From NCBI RefSeq assembly GCF_902833905.1, contig NZ_CADFGP010000027.1:46714-110713 (forward strand): a stretch of 64,000 bases of DNA, read 5' to 3'. The first letter of the stretch is position 1. Every line of letters starts with the position of its first letter. The notes beneath the pieces were generated by a model. It worked only from the letters and a program-made list of their open reading frames with translations. It did not search any database and was not told the DNA's origin. The DNA comes from Paraburkholderia tuberum STM678 (lineage in GTDB: Bacteria > Pseudomonadota > Gammaproteobacteria > Burkholderiales > Burkholderiaceae). The position numbers were made by a program, and so were the translations under genes. This document shows positions 18,229 to 26,530 of the stretch, piece by piece.

Positions 18229-19074
18229 ATGACCATCGAGCGCCCCGATCCTCCCCGCGATGCCCTCGAACTCGGCGGCTCCGTCTGGTTTCAGGCGGGC
18301 ACGCAGACGCTCGGCGGCGCGGCCCGCATCGCGCTGCTTGCGGCGATTGGCGAGACCGGCTCGATCACGAGCGCGGCGAAGGCGGTCGGCATCAGCTACA
18401 AAGGCGCGTGGGATGCCATCGACACGATGAACAACCTCGCCGGCGAGCCGCTCGTGGTGCGTCTGACCGGCGGCAAGGGCGGCGGCGGCACGACGCTGAC
18501 GCCGCGCGCGGTGAAGCTGATCGAGACGTTTCGCGCGGTCGAGCGCGAGCATCGGCGCTTTCTCGAACGCGCGGGCGCGGCGATTGGCGAGGGCTTCGCG
18601 ACGGACTGGGACCTGATCGGCCGCATCGGCGTGAAGACGAGCGCGCGCAATCAGTTCTACGGCACGGTGTCGGCGATCGAGCGCGGCACCGTCAACGACG
18701 AAGTGTCGCTCGCGCTGCCCGGCGGCCACACGATCGTCGCCGTGCTCACGCACGAGAGCACCGAAGCCCTCGGGCTCGCGGTCGGCGTGGCGGCGTTTGC
18801 GCTGATCAAGGCGTCGTGGGTCGTTTTGCTCGTACCGGGTGATGGCGATCGCGATGCGCCGTTGAACCTGTCGGCGCGCAATCAGTTGTCTGGCACCGTG
18901 CACAGCGTGAAGCGCGGCGCGGTGAACGCGGAAGTGTCGCTGGGGCTCGAAGGCGGCGCGGTGGTCACGGCGGTCGTCACCAATGGCAGCGTCGACGTGC
19001 TCGGTTTGCAGGAAGGCGCGAGCGCGGTCGCGGTGTTCAAGGCGTCGAGCGTGATACTTGGCGTGAAGGATTGA
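18229..19074 (+). CDS. modE: Molybdate-responsive regulator ModE
   Basis: Protein of 281 residues. The N-terminal LysR-like winged helix (ALLAAIGETGSITSAAKAVG, ISYKGAWDAIDTMNNL, GGKGGGGTTLTPRAVKLIE) is typical of ModE. Two Mop/TOBE molybdate-binding modules follow, starting SARNQFYGTV near residue 143 and SARNQLSGTV near 218. ModE-molybdate normally represses modABC. It is encoded tail-to-tail with modABC, which has a candidate ModE box at 21343-21366. TATAAT at 18184-18189 may be its -10. Confidence 0.92.
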   Translation: MTIERPDPPRDALELGGSVWFQAGTQTLGGAARIALLAAIGETGSITSAAKAVGISYKGAWDAIDTMNNLAGEPLVVRLTGGKGGGGTTLTPRAVKLIETFRAVEREHRRFLERAGAAIGEGFATDWDLIGRIGVKTSARNQFYGTVSAIERGTVNDEVSLALPGGHTIVAVLTHESTEALGLAVGVAAFALIKASWVVLLVPGDGDRDAPLNLSARNQLSGTVHSVKRGAVNAEVSLGLEGGAVVTAVVTNGSVDVLGLQEGASAVAVFKASSVILGVKD

Positions 19075-19111
19075 GGTTGCCGGGGCGTAACGGAAGCGCA
19101 ATGCCACCCGC

Positions 19112-19822
19112 TCAACGAGGCGACGCCTCGCTGCGCGCATATCCTGCGAACGGATGATCCTCGCGCACGTGGCCGTCGCTGACCTGCACGACCTGATCGC
19201 CGAATGCGGCGACGTCGTCCGGATCGTGCGTGATCAGCACCATCGGAATATCGAGCCGCGTTTGCAGGTCCGATAGCTCGCGCCGCATGCGCTGGCGCAA
19301 CTCACTATCCAGTGCGGAAAACGGCTCGTCGAGCAGCAGCAGGCGCGGCTGCGAAACCAGCGCGCGCGCGAGCGCCACACGCTGCTTCTGCCCGCCCGAC
19401 AGCTGCGCCGGGTGATTGCCCGCCAAGCCCCTCAATTCGAGCGCATCGAGCCAGTAATCGACCTGCGTATGCGCGCCGCGCGCACGCGGATTGAGCCAGC
19501 CCCGGTGCAGCCCGAAGCCGATGTTCTGCCGCACGTTCAGATGCGGAAACAGCGCGTAGTCCTGAAACAGATACGCGATCTTGCGCGCCTGCGGCATCTG
19601 ATCGATGCCGACCGCGCTATCGAACAAGGTGGTGCCGTGCAGCGTGATGGTCCCTTCATCGGGACGCAGCAAGCCGGCGATCGCCTGCAAGGTCAGGCTC
19701 TTGCCCGCGCCCGACGGCCCGAACAGCACGAGCCGCTGCGTGCTCGCGCTGAACGCGACGTCGAGCGTGAAGCGCCGCCCGGCGGTCTCGAAGGTCTTGC
19801 GGATGGCGACGTTGAGCGGCAT
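19112..19822 (-). CDS. modC: Molybdate ABC transporter ATPase ModC, short form without the TOBE domain
   Basis: Protein of 236 residues: Walker A GPSGAGKS near residue 35, Q-loop YLFQDYALFPHLNV, signature LSGGQKQR, Walker B LLLLDEP and switch His in LITHD. Canonical ModC is about 350 residues, with a C-terminal TOBE regulatory domain that is absent here; the stop comes soon after the ATPase core. Only one base separates its start from the modB stop, so modABC is a single operon. Anion specificity is inferred from modA, modB and modE. Confidence 0.9.
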   Translation of the reverse strand: MPLNVAIRKTFETAGRRFTLDVAFSASTQRLVLFGPSGAGKSLTLQAIAGLLRPDEGTITLHGTTLFDSAVGIDQMPQARKIAYLFQDYALFPHLNVRQNIGFGLHRGWLNPRARGAHTQVDYWLDALELRGLAGNHPAQLSGGQKQRVALARALVSQPRLLLLDEPFSALDSELRQRMRRELSDLQTRLDIPMVLITHDPDDVAAFGDQVVQVSDGHVREDHPFAGYARSEASPR

Positions 19823-19823
19823 G

Positions 19824-20498
19824 TCAGCGGGCTCTCAGAAGCGTGTGCTGCGGCACGAGACGCCCCGCGAGCAGCAGGATCGTCACGCACGCGACCGATG
19901 TCACGAGCACGAGGAAGTTGGCGGTGCTGTCGTCGCCGGCCTGCACCGCCGAATAGACCGCGACCGACAGTGTCTGCGTGCGGCCTGGCAGATTGCCCGC
20001 GATCATCAGCGTCGCGCCGAATTCGCCGAGCGCGCGCGCGAACGCGAGCAGGCCGCCCGCGAGGATGCCGCGCGCGGCGAGCGGCAGCGTCACGCGGAAA
20101 AACACCGCGGCTTCGCTGACGCCGAGCGTGCGCGCCGCGCGCTCCAACTGCGGATCGACGCCTTCAAAGGCGGCGCGCGCGGACTTCAGCACGAGCGGAA
20201 ACGCGACCACCGTCGACGCGATCACCGCGCCCTGCCACGTGAAGACGAGCTGGATGTCGAAGCGGTCGAGCCACGCGCCGATCACGCCGCGTCGGCCGAG
20301 CAGCACGAGCAGGTAATAGCCGAGCACGGTGGGCGGCAGCACGAGCGGCAGCATCAGCAGCGAATCGATCACGTCGCGCGCGCCGGAGCGCCAGCGCGAC
20401 AGGCCGAGCGCGGCCGCGACGCCGAGCACGAGAGTGAGCGCGGTGGCCCAGCCTGCGACCTTCAGCGATAGCAGCAGCGGAACCCAGGCCTGTTGCAT
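19824..20498 (-). CDS. modB: Molybdate ABC transporter permease ModB
   Basis: Inner-membrane permease of 224 residues with about five hydrophobic segments. LMLPLVLPPTVLGYYLLVLLG is the diagnostic ModB segment, and the EAA-type loop AARTLGVSEAAVFFRVTLPLAARGILAG contacts the ATPase. It lies between modA and modC in the same orientation with close spacing. Confidence 0.93.
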   Translation of the reverse strand: MQQAWVPLLLSLKVAGWATALTLVLGVAAALGLSRWRSGARDVIDSLLMLPLVLPPTVLGYYLLVLLGRRGVIGAWLDRFDIQLVFTWQGAVIASTVVAFPLVLKSARAAFEGVDPQLERAARTLGVSEAAVFFRVTLPLAARGILAGGLLAFARALGEFGATLMIAGNLPGRTQTLSVAVYSAVQAGDDSTANFLVLVTSVACVTILLLAGRLVPQHTLLRAR

Positions 20499-20520
20499 GA
20501 GCGTGTGCTCTCCCCGTGAA

Positions 20521-21291
20521 TCAATGCGCCGGCTTGAAGCCGTACTTCGCGAGCACCGCCTCGCCGGCCGGCGACAGCACGAAGTCGATGAAGGCTTGCG
20601 CGTCGGCCGCGTGATGGCTGCCTTCGACCTGCGCGATCGGATAGCTGATCGGCGTTTGCGTCGGCAGGTTCAGCGCGATCTTGACCTTGTCGGGCATGAT
20701 CGCGGCATCGGTGCCGAACACGAAGCCGGCGTCGACTTCGCCGCGCGCGACGTAATCAAGGCTCTGACGCACGTTCGACGCGAGCACCGCCTTCGCGCTG
20801 ACCGCGTCCCACACGCCGGCGGCCTGAAGCGCGCCCTGCGTGTAGCGGCCAACCGGCACCGAGGCCGGATCGCCGAACGCGACGCGCTTGACGTGCGCGG
20901 TCGTCAGCGCGTTGAGGTTGGCGGGCGCGAAATGACTGTCGGCTGGCACGATCAGCACCAGCGAGTTGGCGGCGAAGTCGCGCCGCGTCGACGGCACGAT
21001 CACCTTTTCGGCGGCGGCCTTGTCCATTGCCTTCTGATCCGCGGACGCGAATACGTCGGCGGGCGCGCCTTTGACGATCTGTTGCATCAGCACGTCGGAC
21101 GCGCCGAAGTTCAACAGAACCTTGGTGCCCGGATGCTGTTGCTCGAACGCGTCGCCGACCGCCTTGAACGCATTGGTCAGGCTGGCGGCGGCCGAGACCA
21201 CCAGTTCATCGGCGTGGGCATTCACGCTGACCACGAGGGCGGCGGCTGCGACGCACAGCGCGTACTGCTTCAGATGGCAAGAGCGTGTCAT
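20521..21291 (-). CDS. modA: Periplasmic molybdate-binding protein ModA
   Basis: Protein of 256 residues with a signal peptide (LCVAAAALVVSVNAHA, cleavage after AHA). The mature part is ModA-like: ELVVSAAASLTNAFKAVGDA, GASDVLMQQIVKGAPADVFASA, FGDPASVPVGRYTQGALQ and DAGFVFGTDA. The ATG at 21291 was chosen because it directly precedes the signal peptide; the open frame extends further upstream over the promoter. It is first gene of modABC. Confidence 0.93.
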   Translation of the reverse strand: MTRSCHLKQYALCVAAAALVVSVNAHADELVVSAAASLTNAFKAVGDAFEQQHPGTKVLLNFGASDVLMQQIVKGAPADVFASADQKAMDKAAAEKVIVPSTRRDFAANSLVLIVPADSHFAPANLNALTTAHVKRVAFGDPASVPVGRYTQGALQAAGVWDAVSAKAVLASNVRQSLDYVARGEVDAGFVFGTDAAIMPDKVKIALNLPTQTPISYPIAQVEGSHHAADAQAFIDFVLSPAGEAVLAKYGFKPAH

Positions 21292-21342
21292 GAAGGACCT
21301 GGAGTCTGACGTGAACGGGAAGCAGTGGCTTAAAAACGCTAT

Positions 21343-21366
21343 CGTAATATATGCGCGGTTATAGCG
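21343..21366. promoter_or_regulatory. Candidate ModE box upstream of modA
   Basis: CGTAATATA (21343-21351), seven bases, TTATAGCG (21359-21366): two A/T-rich half-sites with outer CG, in the style of the CGTTATATA-N6/7-TATATAACG ModE operator. A longer pair, CGCTAT (21337-21342) and ATAGCG (21361-21366), overlaps it. It is about 52 bases upstream of the modA ATG. Confidence 0.5.
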
Positions 21367-21481
21367 GTGGGCGAAACGGTCGATTCGGCGCAGCGCTTCA
21401 CGTATGGCGTGAAGCGAGGGAAGTGCTACGAAACTGTAAAAGGAAGCTTGAAAACGCGGCGGAAGGGCCGGCGCAGCGTGC

Positions 21482-22183
21482 TCAGATGTCCGAGGCGCGC
21501 ATCGGCTCAAGCGTATTGCGCGTTTGCGACAGCGGCGCGGCCGACGGTCGAATGTAGCGTGGGGCCCGCCATGTCGCGCGAATGAACGGCCGGTCGTGGC
21601 CGGACACCTTCAATGCGATATGCGTGACCCAGCGCTGCGTGGGCACGTGCACGCCGTGCATCAGGATTGCCAGCACCATCAGGCTGACGGTGACCGGGAG
21701 CGCCGACAGCCGGCCCGGCTCCGCATTCCACGCGATGCGCACGAACACGAGCGCGGTGAGCGCGCCGACGAGGCAGCCAGTCACGGCTTCGGACGGCGAA
21801 TGCGCGCTCAGCACGACGCGCGACAAGCCCACCGCCAGGCCGGCGGCAAGCCCCCCGAGCACGCCCAGCAGCCGGACGGCGCGGCGCGCGGGCAATAGCA
21901 TCAAAAACAGCGCGACCGGATAGACGGCCGTGGACAGCATGGAGTGACCGCTGACGCCGGTGAAATCGAGCTCGCGCACGCCGACGCCCCAGCCGAGGAA
22001 GGCGAGCTTGGTCACGGTCACGACGCCGATCGCGGTACCGAGCAGCGCGAGCCAGCAGGCCGCGAGCCGCCACGAGTAGCCGACCGCCAACCACAGCGCG
22101 ATGGCGAGCGCGAGCGGCAGCGTCAAGCCGGCGCCGCCGAGGCTGGTGATCGAATACCACAGGTGGATCGGTAAATCGGGCAT
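21482..22183 (-). CDS. PAP2-family membrane phosphatase
   Basis: Protein of 233 residues with several membrane segments and phosphatase motifs GVSGHSMLS near residue 77 and SRVVLSAHSPSEAVTG near 120. These contain the Ser-Gly-His and Arg-x5-His-x3-Glu/Asp elements of PAP2 enzymes; the first KX6RP motif is poorly conserved (KLAFLGWGVG). A C-terminal tail of about 35 residues is rich in Arg and Pro. Candidate substrates are lipid or undecaprenyl phosphates; none can be fixed. Divergent from the esterase gene. Confidence 0.83.
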   Translation of the reverse strand: MPDLPIHLWYSITSLGGAGLTLPLALAIALWLAVGYSWRLAACWLALLGTAIGVVTVTKLAFLGWGVGVRELDFTGVSGHSMLSTAVYPVALFLMLLPARRAVRLLGVLGGLAAGLAVGLSRVVLSAHSPSEAVTGCLVGALTALVFVRIAWNAEPGRLSALPVTVSLMVLAILMHGVHVPTQRWVTHIALKVSGHDRPFIRATWRAPRYIRPSAAPLSQTRNTLEPMRASDI

Positions 22184-22541
22184 GGCGGGAGCGCGACGCG
22201 GGTCGCGTGAAATCGGGTTGGTGGAAATCGGCGCGCGGCCGGCACGAAACGCCGATGCGGCCCGGATCGACAGGTCGGGAGATCAACCGCCAGTATAGTC
22301 GGGTGTCGCGCGACGGTCTTGCGGCGCACAGCGCTTTTGCACGCCGAATGTGGGCTGCCGAACGGCTATCGAGGTGGTTTGACGACAGGGCCCCGGCAAG
22401 GTTCGCGACGATCGAAATGGGGCATGAAGAGCGGCGCTGTGTTCAGCACCGCAGGAAAAATGATGTTATTGTGCATTGCACAACTTCATCTGATCCGCAG
22501 TTTTGGGGTCCGCATTTGTCTCTTTTGCGAGGTTATCGCCG
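22184..22541. other. Divergent intergenic region between PAP2 gene and PHB-depolymerase-like gene
   Basis: No gene supported. It holds the promoters of both neighbours. The notable element is the palindrome at 22469-22483, reported separately. A GAGG ribosome binding site lies about 11 bases before the ATG at 22542. Confidence 0.5.
22469..22483. promoter_or_regulatory. Perfect palindrome TTGTGCA-T-TGCACAA, candidate PhaR-type operator
   Basis: A 7-bp perfect dyad around one base, 59 bases upstream of the PHB-depolymerase-like gene. PHA-responsive PhaR repressors bind TGC/GCA-containing palindromes upstream of phasin genes in other proteobacteria; assignment here is inference. Confidence 0.4.
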
Positions 22542-23720
22542 ATGGCAAAAAGCCTGTCGAAAATCTGGCTGCGTGGTTTCAAGCGCCTGCTCGCGATCCA
22601 AACCGAACACGCGCAAAAAACCGCCAAGCGAGCGCAGGCGCGACCGGTTCGCGCCGCCACCACGAAACCGTCGAGCAAGGCTCATCCACTGAAGCCGGCT
22701 GCCGCGCTACGCACGCCGATGAAACGCGAAGCGCCGCGCGAGTCGCGCGTGCGTCCACGCGCGGCAGCGTGGGCGAGCGGCGCGTGGACGCGCTCGTTCC
22801 ATTCCGCGCCGGCCGCGCCGGGCCGGCTGGTCAATCACCTGCAGTACGGGCTCTATATCCCGTCCGGGCACGCGCATGAGGCGATGCCGCTGGTCGTGAT
22901 GCTGCATGGCTGCACGCAGTCGATCGACGAATTCGCCGAGGGTACGCGCATGAACCTGCTCGCCGACCGCCACGGCTTCGCGGTCGTGTATCCGGAGCAA
23001 TCGAAGCACGCGCACTCGCACCGCTGCTGGCATTGGTACGATGCCGGCGATAACGCGGGCGGCGCGGAAGCGCGCGCGGTCGTGTCGCTGGTGGATTCGC
23101 TGGTCGAGCAGCACGGCTTTGACCGCGCGCGTGTCTACGTGGCGGGGATTTCGGCGGGCGCGGGGCTGACCGCGCTATTGGCCGTCAAGTACCCCGGGCA
23201 TTTCGCCGCGGTCGCGCTGCATTCCGGCCCCGCTTTCGGCGAGGCGCGCTCCGGCATTACCGCGATGGACGTGATGCGGCGCGGCGCGCGTCGCGAGCCG
23301 GCGGAACTCGTCGACGAAACCACGAACGTCGCGCAATACCCGGGCATGCCGGCATTGATCGTCCACGGCGATGCCGACCATGTGGTGGCGCCGGTCAACG
23401 CGGACCAGTTGGCGACACAGTTTCTGCGTCTGAACCGCCTCATTGACGCAAACGGCGCGCGCAAAGCCGGCGAGACGCGCGAGGACCGCAAAAATGGCGT
23501 CGTGATGCGCGATTATCTGCGCGGCGGGCGGCGCGTGGTACGGGTTTGTCGTGTGCAGGGGCTGGGTCACGCATGGGCCGGCGGGGACGATGCGCTGCCC
23601 TTCCATTCGTCCAAGGGCCCGGACGCGAGCGCCATGCTGTGGGAGTTTTTCCGGCATCAGCGTCGTGCGGACGCGGGCCGCATCGCGGAAGGATTGGCGG
23701 CATCGTCGATCGGGCGGTGA
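22542..23720 (+). CDS. PHB-depolymerase-family alpha/beta esterase (LpqC-like)
   Basis: Protein of 392 residues. A basic N-terminal region of about 85 residues (many Lys, Arg, Ala) precedes the alpha/beta-hydrolase domain, which starts near GRLVNHLQYGLYIPSG. The oxyanion region is VMLHGCTQSIDEFAEGT. The nucleophile is Ser204 in VAGISAGAG, with Asp in IVHGDADHVV and His in GLGHAWAGGD. Such enzymes split poly(3-hydroxybutyrate) or other esters. There is no classical signal peptide, so an intracellular PHB depolymerase or an ester hydrolase is possible. ATG at 22542 follows a GAGG. Confidence 0.82.
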   Translation: MAKSLSKIWLRGFKRLLAIQTEHAQKTAKRAQARPVRAATTKPSSKAHPLKPAAALRTPMKREAPRESRVRPRAAAWASGAWTRSFHSAPAAPGRLVNHLQYGLYIPSGHAHEAMPLVVMLHGCTQSIDEFAEGTRMNLLADRHGFAVVYPEQSKHAHSHRCWHWYDAGDNAGGAEARAVVSLVDSLVEQHGFDRARVYVAGISAGAGLTALLAVKYPGHFAAVALHSGPAFGEARSGITAMDVMRRGARREPAELVDETTNVAQYPGMPALIVHGDADHVVAPVNADQLATQFLRLNRLIDANGARKAGETREDRKNGVVMRDYLRGGRRVVRVCRVQGLGHAWAGGDDALPFHSSKGPDASAMLWEFFRHQRRADAGRIAEGLAASSIGR

Positions 23721-23762
23721 CGTCCGAGCAACACCTCGAAAATGAGCAGTGGCATGAAATCA

Positions 23763-23790
23763 GGGTTTTCCCTATAATACGGGTTATCCC
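23763..23790 (+). promoter_or_regulatory. -10 element flanked by direct repeats upstream of the DUF3563 gene
   Basis: TATAAT at 23773-23778 is bracketed by GGGTTTTCCC (23763-23772) and GGGTTATCCC (23781-23790), two near-identical 10-mers 18 bases apart. TAGGCG-TAAC-CGCCTA at 23792-23807 follows and would fold in the 5' leader. Confidence 0.5.
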
Positions 23791-23829
23791 TTAGGCGTAA
23801 CCGCCTAGCTATCATTGCCGAGGTGAACC

Positions 23830-24009
23830 ATGTATCTGATCAGCCGCCTGTTCCTGTTTCTGACCAAGTCGCCGGACCAGCTCGCGAAGGAGCGCGCTGA
23901 TGCCTATCTCGCTGAAGCGACCGATCTCTACGATCTCGAATTCCGCATGCGCAAGCTCGATCAAGAGACGAACGCGCGTCCGTCGTGGATGAGCCAGCAC
24001 TACGGCTAA
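23830..24009 (+). CDS. DUF3563 small protein
   Basis: Protein of 59 residues: MYLISRLFLFLTKSPDQLAK, then AYLAEATDLYDLEFRMRKLD, ending PSWMSQHYG. This matches DUF3563, a short family common in Burkholderia and relatives, often of about 50-60 residues. The first 15 residues are hydrophobic, while the rest is a charged helix resembling the C-terminal helix of DUF1127-like proteins. GAGGTGA precedes the ATG at 23830. Function unknown. Confidence 0.85.
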   Translation: MYLISRLFLFLTKSPDQLAKERADAYLAEATDLYDLEFRMRKLDQETNARPSWMSQHYG

Positions 24010-24164
24010 GCCGACTGCCTGTAATCGGCATCAGGCCGTCAGCAATCGGAACATCGGCGCGTGGTGAGGCGCTGGTGTTTGGGGTTGGCGATCAGGCTAG
24101 TGCCCGTGTCGCGCACTCCCCTTTTCTCATCGCGCGGCCTTCGCGACCGCTCGGCAGACTCCAC

Positions 24165-24623
24165 TCAAGCAGCCGGATTCAGCTGCCACAACGCGTAGTT
24201 CAAAAGCGCGGCGTACGCGACCCACACGACATACGGCACGAGCAGAATGCCCGCGAGGCGATCGCGCCGCCAGAACACATACGTCAGCATCACGATCAGT
24301 AGCAGCAGAATCAGGATGTCGATCAGCGCCGTCTCCGGCCGATGCAGGCCGAAAAACAGCCACATCCACGCGGCGTTGAACACCAGCTGCACGACCCACA
24401 GTACGATCGCCGCGGTCAGGCCGTCGCGCTTCCACACGCGCCACGCGGAAAACGCCATCAGCACGTAAAGTACGGTCCAGACCGGAGGGAAAACCCAGTT
24501 CGGCGGATTGAACACAGGCTTTTGCAGGCCCGTGTACCACGCGTCCGGCAGAGACAGACTCGCGGCCCAGCCGGCCGCCAGCGTCAGGATCAAAAACACG
24601 AGCAGCGACGGCAGACGGCGCAT
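24165..24623 (-). CDS. tspO: TspO/MBR family tryptophan-rich sensory protein
   Basis: Protein of 152 residues with five membrane segments. The hallmark is NPPNWVFPPVWTVLYVLMAF after the first segment, followed by LVFNAAWMWLFFGLHRPETAL and WVAYAALLNYALWQLN. TspO proteins bind porphyrins and have been linked to tetrapyrrole and light/stress regulation. It is encoded just downstream of the photolyase remnant on the same strand; TspO and photolyase genes are often neighbours in light-stress clusters. Confidence 0.92.
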   Translation of the reverse strand: MRRLPSLLVFLILTLAAGWAASLSLPDAWYTGLQKPVFNPPNWVFPPVWTVLYVLMAFSAWRVWKRDGLTAAIVLWVVQLVFNAAWMWLFFGLHRPETALIDILILLLLIVMLTYVFWRRDRLAGILLVPYVVWVAYAALLNYALWQLNPAA

Positions 24624-24680
24624 CTTCGCCCCCTTCAGACTTTCTTATTCAATAATGTGAGCAGGCACTCACTTTCCGTA

Positions 24681-25753
24681 TCAGGCCAGTGTGCGCTCGC
24701 GGGCCTGTGCCTGGTCGACGATCCGTTCGGGAAATTCCCGCCCAGTACCATGCACCGAATTCCGCGAGCCGCTCCGCGCCGGCCAGCCACCGCGCGCGAA
24801 TCCATTTTGCCGGCAAGTTCGCGAGCTGCGGTAGATATCGTTTGATAAAGCGCCGTCGGGGTCGAATTTTTCGGATCGCGTGACCGGATTGAAAATACGG
24901 GAGTAAGGTTGCGCGCCGTAGCCGGTCGAGGCGGCCCGCTGCCAGCCGTCGTTGTTCGCCGGGAAATCGAAGTCGTTCAGCAAATCGGCGAAGTATCGCT
25001 CGCCGAGCCGCCAGTCGATGCCGAGATCCTTCGCGAGGAAGCTTGCCGTGACCATCCGCAGACGGTTGTGCATATAGCCGGTCTGGTTCAACTGCAGCAT
25101 CGCGGCATCGACGAGCGGATAGCCGGTGCGGCCGTCGCACCAGGCGGCGAACGCTGCGTCGGCCGAGCGGCCTTTTTCCCAGTGTGCAACTGCTCGTATT
25201 CCGGCTTGAACGGCGCGCCTTTCGCGAGGCGCGGGTGGTGCGCGAGGACCATGAAGTAAAAATCCCACCAGATCGGTCCCGACAGCCACGTCGCGGCGCC
25301 TTTGCCGTCGGGTTGCAGCGACATCTCGTACGCGAGCCGCGCCAATGTGCGGATCGACACCGTGCCGAAGCGCAGATGCACCGACAGATAGCTCGGCTTT
25401 TCGCAGCGGGGAAATCGCGCCGTTCCGCGTAGCTGTCGATGCGCGTGAGGAAATCGTCGAGCAGCTATTGGGCGCCGCTCATGCCGGCGGGCAGTTGAAA
25501 GTCCGTCAGGTTGCCAGGCGCGAAGCCGAACTGGTCGAGTGTGGCGATCCTGCACCGGCTCGCCTGGATGGCGCGTCTGCCGGGCATCGACAATCGGCTG
25601 CAGGATCGTCGTGTCGAACACGAACACGCACCAGATACGCTCGCAATGCTTGGGCGCGTAGTACAGCGCGGCATGATCGGTGCTGCGCAGATCGCGGCGG
25701 AACCGGACGAGGCCGGAGTCGAAGCTGTCGTGCAGGCGGCGGGCGCGTGTCAT
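24681..25753 (-). pseudogene. phr: Decayed deoxyribodipyrimidine photolyase with several frameshifts and an internal deletion
   Basis: Homology to class I CPD photolyase is spread over all three minus-strand frames. In order: the N-terminal FRRDLRSTDHAALYYAPKHC and FVFDTTILQPIVDARQ (about 25720-25600); FAPGNLTDFQLPAGMSGAQ, then a stop (about 25520); YLSVHLRFGTVSIRTL and WWDFYFMVLAHHPRLAKG; after another shift, GYPLVDAAMLQLNQTGYMHN with LNDFDFPANNDGWQRAASTG (FAD-binding domain); after another, RYLPQLANLPAKWI; and finally IVDQAQARERTLA. At least four frame changes are needed. About 130 residues expected between the first two blocks are missing, and the total is about 1070 bases against about 1450 for an intact gene. 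Clearly non-functional. Confidence 0.88.
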
Positions 25754-25939
25754 CGGGACAGGCAGTCGGGCTGAAGGTGGTCGAGGACCGGCTACGCAGG
25801 ATGCGTGCCGTGCGCGCGAAAACAATCAGCGCCCGGCCCTATTGTGCAGGGTGCGGGCGCTGCTCGCGACGGCGCAGGGTAATGCGCCGCGAGCGGTTCT
25901 TCTTGAGCATTGCTGATCGGCGCAACGGCCGGCCTGACC

Positions 25940-26359
25940 TCAAGCGACGTGCAGACGAACCGCGACGTTGTTACGCGTAGCGTTCGAGTACGGGCAGACC
26001 TGGTGCGCTGCATCCACCAGTTCCCTGGCAGCGTCCGCAGCCAGACCCGGCAGAGTGATACGCAGGTCGATGTCGAGCGCGAAGCCGCCCTTGTCGTTCG
26101 GACCGATGCCGACGTCGGCGGAAACCTGCGTGTCGGCCGGCAGGGCCTGTTTGCGCTGGCCGGCGACAAACTTCATGGCGCTCAGGAAACAGGCCGAGTA
26201 GCCGGCTGCAAACAGCTGCTCGGGATTCGTGCCTGCTGCGCCATTTCCGCCGAGTTCACGCGGTGCCGCCAGCTTCACGTCCAATGCATCGTCCGACGAT
26301 ACGGCGCGGCCGTCGCGGCCGCCGGTGCTCCTTGCGCTTGCTTTGTAGAGGATGTTCAT
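25940..26359 (-). CDS. ohr: Organic hydroperoxide resistance protein Ohr (OsmC superfamily)
   Basis: Thiol peroxidase of 139 residues that reduces organic hydroperoxides using lipoylated proteins. Catalytic cysteines are Cys57 in GYSACFLSAM and Cys122 in HQVCPYSNAT, at the usual Ohr spacing. Conserved Ohr features include TNPEQLFAAGY and the final RNNVAVRLHV. It lies downstream of ohrR on the same strand, with a perfect OhrR box in the gap. Confidence 0.96.
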   Translation of the reverse strand: MNILYKASARSTGGRDGRAVSSDDALDVKLAAPRELGGNGAAGTNPEQLFAAGYSACFLSAMKFVAGQRKQALPADTQVSADVGIGPNDKGGFALDIDLRITLPGLAADAARELVDAAHQVCPYSNATRNNVAVRLHVA

Positions 26360-26461
26360 GGTGCGGTTCCTAGTCTGGGGTGTCAGGGTTGGCTTGTTTG
26401 CCGCTGGCTGCCGGTTCGCCGGTCTGGCGAAGCGCTAGCGAAGCGACAGATGACCAAGATA

Positions 26462-26482
26462 GTACACAAATCATTTGTGTAC
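26462..26482. promoter_or_regulatory. OhrR operator: perfect inverted repeat GTACACAAAT-C-ATTTGTGTAC
   Basis: Two exactly complementary 10-bp arms around a central C, 103 bases upstream of the ohr ATG. The TACA...TGTA core matches known OhrR boxes. The following A/T-rich bases probably include the ohr promoter. Confidence 0.8.
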
Positions 26483-26530
26483 AAATTAATTTTTCGATGG
26501 AACCGGAACTAGTCCTTTTCAACTATCGCG

